Assembly (NCBI RefSeq): GCF_005222815.1
Contig: NZ_STGB01000001.1
Span: 682,001 to 746,000, forward strand
Length of the DNA: 64,000 nucleotides
Source of the DNA: Roseomonas sp. AR75
GTDB lineage: Bacteria; Pseudomonadota; Alphaproteobacteria; Acetobacterales; Acetobacteraceae
Reading direction: 5' to 3'
Shown: positions 8,509 to 16,460 of the stretch, in pieces
Position numbering within the stretch: the stretch's first letter is position 1
Layout: every line of letters starts with the position of its first letter
Notes under the pieces: generated by a model
The model's input: the letters and a program-made list of their open reading frames with translations, nothing else
What the model was told of the DNA's origin: nothing
Databases searched by the model: none
Program-made: the position numbers and the translations under genes

Positions 8509-8543
8509 GTCTTATGTCGTTAGGTCAGTCCTATGACCTTATG
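8509..8543. promoter_or_regulatory. Cluster of GTCTTATG-type half-sites in a divergent promoter region
   Basis: Exact GTCTTATG occurs at 8509-8516, GTCCTATGAC at 8528-8537 (one mismatch to the half-site of the 19952-19968 palindrome) and a further CTTATG at 8538-8543. AGGTCA-N6-TGACCT (8522-8539) is also a 6-bp inverted repeat. The cluster lies 14 bases from the first codon of the receptor/hydro-lyase operon and upstream of the acyl-CoA dehydrogenase operon, so one regulator could control both. The UTRA GntR encoded at 12038 is the obvious candidate. Confidence 0.45.
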
Positions 8544-8578
8544 CGGCGCTGCCCGACCTGTCCAGCGCCGGCCAAGCC

Positions 8579-8606
8579 TCGACAGCCCGAGGCCGGCGAC
8601 TATAAG
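8579..8606 (+). promoter_or_regulatory. Candidate sigma-70 promoter of the acyl-CoA dehydrogenase operon
   Basis: A -35 like TCGACA (8579-8584) is separated by 16 bases from TATAAG (8601-8606), each five of six to the consensus. Transcription would begin near 8613, giving a leader of about 28 bases before the ATG at 8641, which has AAAGGG 6 bases ahead. The half-site cluster at 8509-8543 is some 35 bases further upstream, so binding there would suit activation or looping more than direct block of this promoter. Confidence 0.4.
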
Positions 8607-8640
8607 CGATAAGCCTAGCCTATTGGCGAAAGGGCAGGGA

Positions 8641-9804
8641 ATGGCGGTCGCAGCCGCGCTCACTCTCGAACAGCTCGATGCGCAGGACGATGCCGGCTTC
8701 CGCGCGCATGTGCGTGGCTGGATCGAGGCGAACACGCCTGCCGCGCTGCGCTTCCCGCGCCGCCGCCTGCACTGGCACGAGAACCGCCCATGGTATCTCG
8801 CCCTGTCGAAGCAGGGCTGGCTCGCCCCCGCCTGGCCGCGCGCATACGGCGGCATGGGGCTGAACGCCGCGCGCCAGCTCATCCTGATCGAGGAGTTCGA
8901 ACGCTGGGGCTGCCCGCGCATCAGCGACATGGGCGTGCTGATGCTGGGGCCGCTGCTGCTGAAGCATGGCAGCGAGGCTCAGAAGCGCCGCTTCCTGCCG
9001 CGCATCCTCTCCGGCGAGGACATCTGGGCGCAGGGCTATTCCGAGCCGAATGCGGGATCGGACCTGGCCGCGCTGCGGCTGGAGGCAACCGATGCCGGCG
9101 ACCACTGGGTGCTGAACGGCCAGAAGACCTGGGTGACCTTCGCCAACGATGCGAACTGGATCTTCGTGCTGGCGCGCACCGATCGCAGCGGGAAGAAGCA
9201 GGAGGGCATCTCCTTCCTGCTGCTGCCGACGGACAGCCCGGGGCTGTCCATCCGTCCGATCCTCAACCTCGACCTGCATGACGAGTTCTGCGAGGTCTTC
9301 TTCGACGATGTCCGCGTGCCCAAGGACATGCTGGTCGGCGAGGTCAACAAGGGCTGGACCTATGCCAAGGCGCTGCTCGGCTTCGAACGCGTGGCGATCG
9401 GTTCGCCGCGCCTGTCCGCCAATGGCCTCGCCGCGCTGAAGCGTTTGGCGGAGCGCGTCGGCCGTGGCGACGATCCGGTGTTCCTGGACCTGTATGCGCG
9501 CTTCCGGCTGGAACTGGCCGACCTCAAGGCGCTGTACGAATCCTTCACCGCGGCGCTGCGGCGCGGCGAAACACTAGGCCCCGATGTCGCGATGCTGAAG
9601 ATCGTGCAGACCGAGCTCTACCAGCGCATCACCGATGCGATGCTGGAGCTCGCCGGCGGGAACGCCGGCTTGCTCGATCCGATGGAGGACGCGCTGCATC
9701 CCGCCGGCCAGTTCCTGCTCGCGCGCCCGACGACGATCTTCGGCGGTTCCTCGGAAATCCTGCGCAACACGCTGGCGCGCGGGCTGCTGGACCTGCCGGC
9801 ATGA
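8641..9804 (+). CDS. Acyl-CoA dehydrogenase
   Basis: This FAD-dependent acyl-CoA dehydrogenase of 387 residues forms an alpha,beta double bond in a CoA thioester and passes electrons to ETF. An N-terminal helical domain with W-L-A-P-A-W-P-R-A-Y-G-G is followed by the FAD-binding Y-S-E-P-N-A-G-S-D and W-V-L-N-G-Q-K-T-W-V-T segments. The C-terminal helix has I-F-G-G-S-S-E-I-L-R-N. The residue at the MCAD-type catalytic Glu position in that motif is Gly; the Glu in G-F-E-R-V-A may serve instead, as in long-chain/isovaleryl types. The start at 8641 has AAAGGG upstream. It is the first gene of an operon with a CoA transferase and a second dehydrogenase. Confidence 0.88.
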   Translation: MAVAAALTLEQLDAQDDAGFRAHVRGWIEANTPAALRFPRRRLHWHENRPWYLALSKQGWLAPAWPRAYGGMGLNAARQLILIEEFERWGCPRISDMGVLMLGPLLLKHGSEAQKRRFLPRILSGEDIWAQGYSEPNAGSDLAALRLEATDAGDHWVLNGQKTWVTFANDANWIFVLARTDRSGKKQEGISFLLLPTDSPGLSIRPILNLDLHDEFCEVFFDDVRVPKDMLVGEVNKGWTYAKALLGFERVAIGSPRLSANGLAALKRLAERVGRGDDPVFLDLYARFRLELADLKALYESFTAALRRGETLGPDVAMLKIVQTELYQRITDAMLELAGGNAGLLDPMEDALHPAGQFLLARPTTIFGGSSEILRNTLARGLLDLPA

Positions 9805-10976
9805 GCGCGCTGCCCAATATCCGCGTGCTGGACATGACACGCGTCTTCGCCGGGCCCTGGGCGGCGCAGATGCTCGGCGATTTCGGCGCCGACGTGGTGA
9901 AGGTGGAGCAGCCCGGCAGCGGCGACGACGTGCGGCGCATGGGATTCCGGGCGCGCGACGCGGAGGGCAGGGAGGTCGGCGCCACCTCCTCCTTCCTCGC
10001 GATGAACCGCAACAAGCGCAGCATCACGCTCGACATCGGCAAGCCCGAGGGCCAGGCGACGCTACGCGCCCTGGTGGCCAAGGCCGATGTGTTCCTCGAG
10101 AATTTCAAGGCCGGCGGCCTCGCGAAGTATGGGCTGGACTACGCCTCCCTCGCGGCGGTGAATCCGCGCCTGGTCTATTGCTCGATCACCGGCTTCGGCC
10201 AGCACGGCCCCTATGCGCCGCTGCCCGGCTACGATCCGATCTTCCAGGCGATGAGCGGGCTGATGAGCGTGACCGGCCAACCGGACGGCACGCCCGGCGC
10301 CGGCCCCGTGCTGGCGGGCTACAGCCTGTCGGACGTGAATGCCGGCTTCTATGCCACCATCGCCATCCTGGCCGCGCTGCATCATCGCGACACCGTCTCC
10401 GGCCGTGGCCAGCACATCGACCTCGCCTTGCTGGATTCGCAGATCGCCGCACAGTCGCATATCGCGATGAATTGGCTCGTGTCGGGCAAGATGCCGGTCC
10501 GCGCGGGCGCGGCAAGCCAGATCAACACGCCCTGGCAGGCCTTCGAGACCGCCGATCGTCCCCTGATGGTCGCCATCGGCAACGACCGGCAATTCGCGCA
10601 GTTCTGCGCGGTGCTCGGCCTGCCCGACATGCCGCAGGATCCGCGCTTCGCCACCAACCGCCAGCGCATGGCGAACAAGGCGGCGATGCTGCCGGTGCTG
10701 CAACGGGCGCTGCTGGCACGGGGCGCGCGGGACTGGATGGATGCGTTGAACGAGGTCGGCGTCGCCTCCGGCCCCATCAACGATTTCGGCGCGGTGGCGG
10801 AGGACCCGCAGGTGCGCCATCGCGGCGTCTTCACGCGCATCGAGGGCGAGGGCGGGCCGACCATCGCCAACCCGATCCGCTTCTCCGAGACGCCGCCGCG
10901 CTATGCGCGCCCGGCGCCGGAGCTTGGCGAACACACGGAGGAAGTGCTGCGCGACTGGCTGGGAGAGGGCGCTTGA
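9801..10976 (+). CDS. Class III CoA transferase (CaiB/BaiF family)
   Basis: This 391-residue class III CoA transferase moves CoA between an acyl-CoA donor and a free carboxylic acid. The N-terminus I-R-V-L-D-M-T-R-V-F-A-G-P is diagnostic. Further family marks are V-K-V-E-Q-P-G-S-G-D-D, N-R-N-K-R-S-I, V-Y-C-S-I-T-G-F-G and the D-L-A-L-L-D region around the active-site Asp. Its ATG overlaps the stop of the upstream dehydrogenase gene (ATGA). It probably activates an acid, imported by one of the nearby Bug receptors, as a CoA ester so that the two flanking dehydrogenases can act on it. The substrate is unknown. Confidence 0.88.
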   Translation: MSALPNIRVLDMTRVFAGPWAAQMLGDFGADVVKVEQPGSGDDVRRMGFRARDAEGREVGATSSFLAMNRNKRSITLDIGKPEGQATLRALVAKADVFLENFKAGGLAKYGLDYASLAAVNPRLVYCSITGFGQHGPYAPLPGYDPIFQAMSGLMSVTGQPDGTPGAGPVLAGYSLSDVNAGFYATIAILAALHHRDTVSGRGQHIDLALLDSQIAAQSHIAMNWLVSGKMPVRAGAASQINTPWQAFETADRPLMVAIGNDRQFAQFCAVLGLPDMPQDPRFATNRQRMANKAAMLPVLQRALLARGARDWMDALNEVGVASGPINDFGAVAEDPQVRHRGVFTRIEGEGGPTIANPIRFSETPPRYARPAPELGEHTEEVLRDWLGEGA

Positions 10977-12034
10977 CCGAAGCCGAAGCGCACGTCGCGC
11001 GGATGGACTCGCTGCGCATGATCCGCGACAGCGCCGCCGCGGTGGCCCCGCCCGGCGGCGACCTGCGGCGCATACGCGCGTTGCGCTTCAGCGAGTTGGG
11101 CCACGATACCGCGGTGCTGCAGCAGATGGGCGAGCTCGGCTGGATCGGCCTGCGCCTGCCGGAGGAGGCCGGCGGCATCGGCCTCGGCATGGCCGAAGGC
11201 TGCGCGCTGGCGGAGGAGATGGGCCGCGCGCTGGTGCCGGAGCCGCTGATCCCCGCGCAGCTTTCGGCGGCGCTGCTGCACGCGGCAGGTGCCGAGGACC
11301 TGCTGGCCTCGCTGCTCGCCGGCGAGCGCTTCCTCGCCACTGCCTGGCAGGAAGCGCCGGATGCGCTGGATGCGCCGGGCACGCAGGATGCGCCGCGGCT
11401 CCTCGTGCCGGCCGCGCGCGCCGCCACCGGCTTCCTGCTGCCCGTGCGCGAGGGCGACGCGCTGGCGCTGCATCTTGCCGAGCCCGCCCGTCTGGATGTG
11501 CAGGCGTTGCAGGATGGCGGCCATGTCGCAACGCTGGTGAGCACCAGTTCTCGCCGTCTCGGGCCGCTGGGCGACGCCGTTGGGCGCGCGCTGGACGAGG
11601 CCGCGCTGGGGACGGCGGCGTATCTGCTCGGCGCGATGGAGCGCGCCTTTGCCATCACGCTGGACTATTTGCGCACGCGCCAGCAATTCGGCCGCCCGAT
11701 CGGCAGCTTCCAGGCGCTGCAGCACCGGGCGGTGGACCTGCGCATCCAGATCGCGCTGACCCGCGCCAGCGTGGACGCGGCGGCCGCGACGCTGGATGCC
11801 GCGTCCTCCGTCGCGCAGCGCCAGGCCGCCGTCTCCCGCGCCAAGGCCCGCGCCGCGGAGGCCGCGATGCTCGTCACCCGCGCCGCGGTGCAACTGCATG
11901 GTGCCATCGGCTACACCGACGAATACGATGTCGGGCTGTTCACCAGGAAGGCGATGGTGCTGGCCAATGCCTTCGGCAGCGCCGCGCTGCACCGCCGCCG
12001 TTTCCTGGCGACGGATCGGGATGCCGAGGCGTGA
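10973..12034 (+). CDS. Acyl-CoA dehydrogenase (divergent, second copy in operon)
   Basis: This second acyl-CoA-dehydrogenase-fold protein of about 353 residues has W-I-G-L-R-L-P-E-E-A-G-G in the N-terminal domain, R-Q-Q-F-G-R-P-I-G-S-F-Q-A-L-Q-H and a C-terminal H-G-A-I-G-Y-T-D-E-Y segment. It is short and lacks a clear E-G-T or G-G-S-S-E-I motif. It may therefore pair with the dehydrogenase at 8641 as a heteromer, as seen for some acyl-CoA dehydrogenases acting on bulky substrates. The start is taken as TTG at 10973 because it overlaps the CoA-transferase stop (TTGA); an ATG at 11003 is the alternative. Its end is convergent with the GntR gene. Confidence 0.82.
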   Translation: MTEAEAHVARMDSLRMIRDSAAAVAPPGGDLRRIRALRFSELGHDTAVLQQMGELGWIGLRLPEEAGGIGLGMAEGCALAEEMGRALVPEPLIPAQLSAALLHAAGAEDLLASLLAGERFLATAWQEAPDALDAPGTQDAPRLLVPAARAATGFLLPVREGDALALHLAEPARLDVQALQDGGHVATLVSTSSRRLGPLGDAVGRALDEAALGTAAYLLGAMERAFAITLDYLRTRQQFGRPIGSFQALQHRAVDLRIQIALTRASVDAAAATLDAASSVAQRQAAVSRAKARAAEAAMLVTRAAVQLHGAIGYTDEYDVGLFTRKAMVLANAFGSAALHRRRFLATDRDAEA

Positions 12035-12037
12035 AGG

Positions 12038-12802
12038 TCAGCGCAGCTTGATGTCGATCCGCACGACGTCGCCGCGGTAGACTCCGTCGGCGACCAGCAG
12101 CAGCACGCCGCTCGGGTCCACCGCGGCGCGGCGCACATGCGCCACCGGCGCGTTCAGCGGCACCCGCAGCGCCGCGGCCGTCTCCACATCCGCCGTGCCG
12201 ATGGTCAGCGTCTGCCGCGCATCGCCGATCTTCACACCGGGCAGGCTCGCCACCAGCTTCAGCGCGGTCTTGGTGCGCAGATCCTCCTCAGTCACCTTGG
12301 GCGCGAGGCGCTCGTCCAGATAGACGTCGGCCAGCAGGAAGGGATGGCCGTCGCGCCAGTGGCGTCGATGGAAGTGGCGATAGAGCGCCGCGGGCCTGCC
12401 GATTTCGACCGGCGGCACCGCCGTGGCCGGCAGGTCGCGGCGGATGGACAGCGTCTCGATCTCGGCGCCCTCGCGGGAGCGCAGCAGGCCGGACCAGTCG
12501 GTCTCCACCTCGCACCACAGGCGCTTCGCCGGCGTGCCGCGCACGAAGGTGCCCTTGGCGCGGAAGCGCTCGATCAGTCCTTCCTGTTCGAGCTGGTCCA
12601 GTGCCTGCCGGATCGTCGCGCGCGCCACGCCGCATTCGGCCGCAAGCTCGTCCACCGTCGGGATTTGCTGCCCCTGCCGCCATGCGCCCTGCTCGATCCG
12701 GCGCCGGAACAGCGTGGCGAGCTGGATATAGCGCGACACCGCGCTGCGGCTGAGATCAAGCCCAGGCGGCGCCGACTCCCGGCGGGTGGTGGCAAGCGGC
12801 AT
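12038..12802 (-). CDS. GntR-family regulator, HutC/UTRA subfamily
   Basis: This 254-residue regulator has a GntR winged helix at about residues 25-90 (Q-Q-I-P-T-V-D-E-L-A-A-E-C-G-V and A-T-I-R-Q-A-L) and a C-terminal UTRA ligand domain with the late L-T-I-G-T-A-D-V-E-T-A-A-A-L and L-L-V-A-D-G-V-Y-R-G-D segments. It is the last gene of the long minus-strand operon that starts near 19912, so it is likely to regulate that operon and itself. Palindromes with GT...AC ends, like the one at 19952-19968, are the kind of operator HutC-type proteins bind. That pairing is inference. Confidence 0.85.
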   Translation of the reverse strand: MPLATTRRESAPPGLDLSRSAVSRYIQLATLFRRRIEQGAWRQGQQIPTVDELAAECGVARATIRQALDQLEQEGLIERFRAKGTFVRGTPAKRLWCEVETDWSGLLRSREGAEIETLSIRRDLPATAVPPVEIGRPAALYRHFHRRHWRDGHPFLLADVYLDERLAPKVTEEDLRTKTALKLVASLPGVKIGDARQTLTIGTADVETAAALRVPLNAPVAHVRRAAVDPSGVLLLVADGVYRGDVVRIDIKLR

Positions 12803-12811
12803 GCGGCCTGC

Positions 12812-13741
12812 TTATCCGGCGCCGGCTGCGGCGTCCAGGAATTCGCGCCCCTCGCGGAAGGCGGCGATGTCGCCCAGCATTCGCGCGATGATGGCCTGCC
12901 GCGTCTCATAGGTGATCGACGCGGAATGCGGCGCGAGCACGACGTTCTCCAGCGCGAGGAAGCGCGGGTCGAGCGCCGGCTCCCGAGCATACACATCGAG
13001 CCCCGCGGCGGCGATCGTGCCCTGCTCCAGCGCCGCGATCAGCGCCGGCTCGTCCACCACCGATCCCCTGGCGACATTGACGAAGATGCCGCGCGGACCC
13101 AGTGCCTCCAGCACGGCGGCATCCACCATGCGGTCGGTGTCGCTGCCGCCCGGCACCGCCATGATCAGCACGTCCGATGCAGCCGCCAGGTCGCGCAGCG
13201 CCGGCACATGCGGCCAGGGCAGGTCAGGCTTCGCGCGCGGGCCATGCCAGGCGACACCCATGCCGAGCCCCGCCGCGCGCCGGGCGATGGCCTGGCCGAT
13301 GCGCCCCATGCCGGAGATGCCGACCTTCTTGCGGTGCAGGCTGATCGAGGGCGCCATGCGCTCCGGTCCCCAGCGCCCGGCGCGCACGAAGCGGTCGGCC
13401 TGCGCGATGCGGCGCGCGGCCGCGTACATCAGGCCGATGGCGGCGTCCGCCACGTCCTCCGTCATCACGTCCGGCGTGAAGGCGATGGCGACGCCGCGGC
13501 GGGCTGCGGCCGAGAGATCGAGCTTCTCCAGCCCGGTGCCCTGGCTTGCCACCAGCCTGATCCCGGGCAGCCTTTCGAGCTGCGCGTCCGTCAGCCCCGC
13601 CATGGCCGTGGTGACCGCGATACGGACGCCATCCGGCGGCGGCGTGCCCGGCTTGTCCTCCACCAGGTCGTAGTGCTGCGCGAAGGCAGCGCGCAGGTCG
13701 GCGGGGATGGGGCAGAGAAGCAGCAGCGTCTCGCGTGCCAT
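12812..13741 (-). CDS. D-isomer-specific 2-hydroxyacid dehydrogenase
   Basis: This 309-residue NAD(P)-dependent oxidoreductase interconverts D-2-hydroxyacids and 2-oxoacids. The nucleotide loop is G-I-S-G-M-G-R-I-G-Q-A. The catalytic triad segments are V-N-V-A-R-G-S-V-V-D (Arg), D-V-Y-A-R-E-P (Glu) and A-P-H-S-A-S (His). It resembles glyoxylate/hydroxypyruvate-type members, but the substrate cannot be fixed from sequence. It follows the crotonase gene by 1 base in the operon and precedes the UTRA GntR gene. Its presence suggests a 2-oxo or 2-hydroxy acid among the intermediates of the pathway. Confidence 0.88.
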   Translation of the reverse strand: MARETLLLLCPIPADLRAAFAQHYDLVEDKPGTPPPDGVRIAVTTAMAGLTDAQLERLPGIRLVASQGTGLEKLDLSAAARRGVAIAFTPDVMTEDVADAAIGLMYAAARRIAQADRFVRAGRWGPERMAPSISLHRKKVGISGMGRIGQAIARRAAGLGMGVAWHGPRAKPDLPWPHVPALRDLAAASDVLIMAVPGGSDTDRMVDAAVLEALGPRGIFVNVARGSVVDEPALIAALEQGTIAAAGLDVYAREPALDPRFLALENVVLAPHSASITYETRQAIIARMLGDIAAFREGREFLDAAAGAG

Positions 13742-13742
13742 G

Positions 13743-14522
13743 TCAGCGCCCCTTGAACACGGGCTTGCGCTTCTCCGCGAAGGCCCGCCAGGCCTCCTGC
13801 GTGTCCTCGGTGGAGGCCAGGGCGACGGTCTGCGATTGCTCGTAGCGGTAGCCCTCGTGCAGCGGCATGTATTCGGTGATCTGGAAGCTGCGTTTCGCCG
13901 CCTGCACCGCCAGCGGCACCTTGGCGGCGATTTCCGCGCCGATCCTGCGTGCCTCCGCCAGCAATGCGTCGCGCGGCAGGCAGATCGAGGCCGCGTTCAT
14001 GCGCAGCAGCTCCGGCCCGGACATGCGGCGCGCGGTGTAGATCATCAGCCGCGCATCGGATTCACTGAAGTGGCGCCGCACATGCTTCACGCCGCCGGCG
14101 AGGCCGACATCCACCTCCGTCATCGAGAGATAGGCTTCCTCGGCGACCAGGATGATGTCGGCGGAGAGTGCCAGCACGCAGCCTGCGCCGATGGCCAGAC
14201 CGTTCACCGCGGCGATCACCGGCTTGCCGCATTCCATCACGCTGTCGAACACCGCGCGGGTCAGCCGGTTGTGGCGCGGATAGGCGCCGGGATTGCCGGC
14301 GATGTTCGGGCGTTCCTTCAGGTCGGCGCCGGCGCAGAACGCCTTGCCCGCACCGGTGAGCACCACTGCGCGGACATCGTCGCGGTCGTGCAGCTCGTCG
14401 AAGACGCGCACGATCTCCTCGCGCATCGCGCGGTTCATCGCGTTCACCGGCGGGCGGTCCAGCGTGACGGTGGCGACGTAATCCGCCACTTCCAGCTTCA
14501 GCGTCTCGAAGGGTTCGCTCAT
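13743..14522 (-). CDS. Enoyl-CoA hydratase/isomerase family protein
   Basis: This 259-residue crotonase-fold protein acts on CoA thioesters. The oxyanion-hole segments are present: F-C-A-G-A-D-L-K-E and N-G-L-A-I-G-A-G-C. The first of the two hydratase glutamates is replaced by Val (G-C-V-L-A instead of G-C-E-L-A), while the second is kept in M-T-E-V-D-V-G-L. A one-Glu active site fits isomerases, hydrolases or decarboxylases of this family as well as hydratases. It overlaps the upstream receptor gene by 4 bases. Confidence 0.85.
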   Translation of the reverse strand: MSEPFETLKLEVADYVATVTLDRPPVNAMNRAMREEIVRVFDELHDRDDVRAVVLTGAGKAFCAGADLKERPNIAGNPGAYPRHNRLTRAVFDSVMECGKPVIAAVNGLAIGAGCVLALSADIILVAEEAYLSMTEVDVGLAGGVKHVRRHFSESDARLMIYTARRMSGPELLRMNAASICLPRDALLAEARRIGAEIAAKVPLAVQAAKRSFQITEYMPLHEGYRYEQSQTVALASTEDTQEAWRAFAEKRKPVFKGR

Positions 14523-15481
14523 TCCACGCGGATCCCTGCGGCCTCGATCACCCGTTTCCAGCGCGCGCTCTCCGCCGCCAGCGTCGCCGCCAGCTCCTCC
14601 GGCGTGGAGGGCGTCGGCTCCTCGCCGAGCGCGAGCATGCGCGCCTTGTAGGTGGGATCGTTCAGGATGCCGACGATCGCCTGGTTCAGCTTCGCGATGA
14701 CCGGCGCCGGCGTGCCGCCAGTGGCGACAATGTAGTTGAAGGGAGCGGCGTCGAATCCCGGCAGCGTCTCCGCCAGCGCCGGCAATTCGGGCGCCAGCGC
14801 CGAACGCTGCGGCGTGGTGACGCCGAGCGCGCGCAGGTTCCCGGCGCGCGACGGCGGCAACAGGATGGAGAGCGTGTCGAGCGCCATGCTGACGGTGCCG
14901 CCCAGCAGGTCCGTCAGCGCCGGCCCGGTGCCGCGGTAGGGCACATGCGTGATGTCGATCTGGGCCATGAACTTCAGCATCTCGCCCGCAAGATGCGAGG
15001 AGGCGCCGACGCCGGAGGACGCATAGGTCAACGTGCCCGGCCGTGCCTTGGCCAGCGCGATCAGCTCCGCCAAATTGTTCGCCGGGATGGAAGGATGCAC
15101 CGCCAGCAGGTTCGGTGCGCGCTTGTAGCCGGAGACCGGCGCGAAGTCCTTCACGGGGTCGTACGGCACGCTGCGCATCAGCCAGGGATTGATGATCTGC
15201 GGCCCTGGCGTTCCGTAGAGCAGCGTGTGCCCATCCGGCGTCGCCCGCGCCACGGCCTGCGCTCCGATGGTGGCGCCGCCGCCCGGCCGGTTCTCCACCA
15301 CCACGGGCTGGCCGAGCGCCGCGCCAAGCGGCTCCGCCAGCATGCGCGCGCTTGCATCAGCCGATCCGCCCGCGGCGAAGGGGCAGATCAGCCGGATCGG
15401 GCGGCTGGGAAAGGCCTGCGCGCGCGCCACGGCGGGCAGCGCAAGACCGGCGGCAATCAGGGTGCGACGCGACAGTTTCAT
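14519..15481 (-). CDS. Bug/TctC-family receptor, FNY/QIINP subgroup
   Basis: This 320-residue exported receptor has signal peptide M-K-L-S-R-R-T-L-I-A-A-G ending at A-R-A-Q. The Bug core has C-P-F-A-A-G-G-S-A-D and V-E-N-R-P-G-G-G-A-T-I. It shares Q-I-I-N-P-W-L-M-R and P-F-N-Y-I-V-A-T with the receptors at 7509 and 15478, marking a common subgroup. It is one of three receptors in tandem in the pca-linked operon, each overlapping or nearly touching the next, which suggests duplication inside the operon. The start at 15481 overlaps the previous stop in the ATGA manner. Confidence 0.88.
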   Translation of the reverse strand: MKLSRRTLIAAGLALPAVARAQAFPSRPIRLICPFAAGGSADASARMLAEPLGAALGQPVVVENRPGGGATIGAQAVARATPDGHTLLYGTPGPQIINPWLMRSVPYDPVKDFAPVSGYKRAPNLLAVHPSIPANNLAELIALAKARPGTLTYASSGVGASSHLAGEMLKFMAQIDITHVPYRGTGPALTDLLGGTVSMALDTLSILLPPSRAGNLRALGVTTPQRSALAPELPALAETLPGFDAAPFNYIVATGGTPAPVIAKLNQAIVGILNDPTYKARMLALGEEPTPSTPEELAATLAAESARWKRVIEAAGIRVE

Positions 15482-16455
15482 TCGATGGTGATCCGCTGTG
15501 CCGTGATGACGCCGCGCCACCGCTCGATCTCCTCCTGCACCATGCGGTCGAGATCCTCCGGCGAGCCGCCGAGCGGCTCGGAGCCGAGCGACGCCAGGCG
15601 GTTCTTCACGGTGGGATGGTTCAGCGCATGGTTGACCGCGGCGTTCTGCGTCATCACCGCCTCGCGCGGCGTGCGCGCAGGCAGGACGAGGTAGTTGAAG
15701 GACGCCTCGTGGAAGCCCGGCAGCGTCCTGCCGATCGGCGGCAGTTCCGGCGCGATCTGCGCGGGGTCGCGCGTGCTGACCGCCAGCGCCTTCAGCCGCC
15801 CGTCGCGCACCAGCGGGATCAGCGAGGCGGCGGTATCCAGCGTGAAGTCGATGCGGCCGCCGATGATGTCCTGCACCCCCGGCGCGGTGCCGCGATAGGG
15901 CACGTGCAGCAGCTCGATCCCCGCCATCTGCGCGAACATCGCCGCGGCCAGATGCGCCGAGGACCCGATACCGGAGCTGCAGAAGGTGATCTCGCCCGGC
16001 CGCGCCTTCGCCATCGCGATCAGCTCGGCCACGCTGTTCGCCGCGAAATCCGGACGCACCACCAGCAGCTTCGGCGACCGGATCAACGCCGCGAGGGAGG
16101 TGAAATCCTTCATCGCGTCGTATTGCAGGTTCCGGATCATCATGGGGTTGAGGATCTGGATCGGCGGTGGGCAGTACAGCATCGTATAGCCATCCGGCGC
16201 CGAGCGCGCGACCTGCACGGCCGCGATCTGCCCGTTCGCGCCCGGCTTGTTCTCCACGATCACGGTCTGGCCGAGGAACTGGCCCATCGGGTCCGCGACC
16301 ATCCGCGCCACCGTGTCGGCGGTGCCGCCGGGCGTGACCGGGATGATCATACGCAGCGGCTTGTTCGGCGCCCAGGCCGGCTGCCCGAGCGACGGCCGCG
16401 CGAGGACCACGGCGGGCGGTGCCGCCGCGGCAAGGAGCAATCTGCGTCGCTGCAT
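15478..16455 (-). CDS. Bug/TctC-family receptor, FNY/QILNP subgroup
   Basis: This 325-residue exported receptor starts M-Q-R-R-R-L-L-L-A-A-A, with cleavage expected near S-L-G-Q. Family segments are I-P-V-T-P-G-G-T-A-D-T, V-E-N-K-P-G-A-N-G and H-V-P-Y-R-G-T-A-P-G. Subgroup marks are I-Q-I-L-N-P-M-M-I-R and A-S-F-N-Y-L-V-L-P, shared with the proteins at 7509 and 14519. The start at 16455 is chosen over an upstream in-frame ATG because the 5-base gap to the preceding stop and the signal-peptide charge pattern fit it better. The ligand is unknown. Confidence 0.88.
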   Translation of the reverse strand: MQRRRLLLAAAAPPAVVLARPSLGQPAWAPNKPLRMIIPVTPGGTADTVARMVADPMGQFLGQTVIVENKPGANGQIAAVQVARSAPDGYTMLYCPPPIQILNPMMIRNLQYDAMKDFTSLAALIRSPKLLVVRPDFAANSVAELIAMAKARPGEITFCSSGIGSSAHLAAAMFAQMAGIELLHVPYRGTAPGVQDIIGGRIDFTLDTAASLIPLVRDGRLKALAVSTRDPAQIAPELPPIGRTLPGFHEASFNYLVLPARTPREAVMTQNAAVNHALNHPTVKNRLASLGSEPLGGSPEDLDRMVQEEIERWRGVITAQRITIE

Positions 16456-16460
16456 GTTGC

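Noticed and set aside
9635..10972. Extension of the second acyl-CoA dehydrogenase gene into the CoA transferase gene
   Set aside because: The added 440 residues are an out-of-frame reading of the CoA transferase. The TTG overlap start at 10973 gives the normal dehydrogenase N-terminus.
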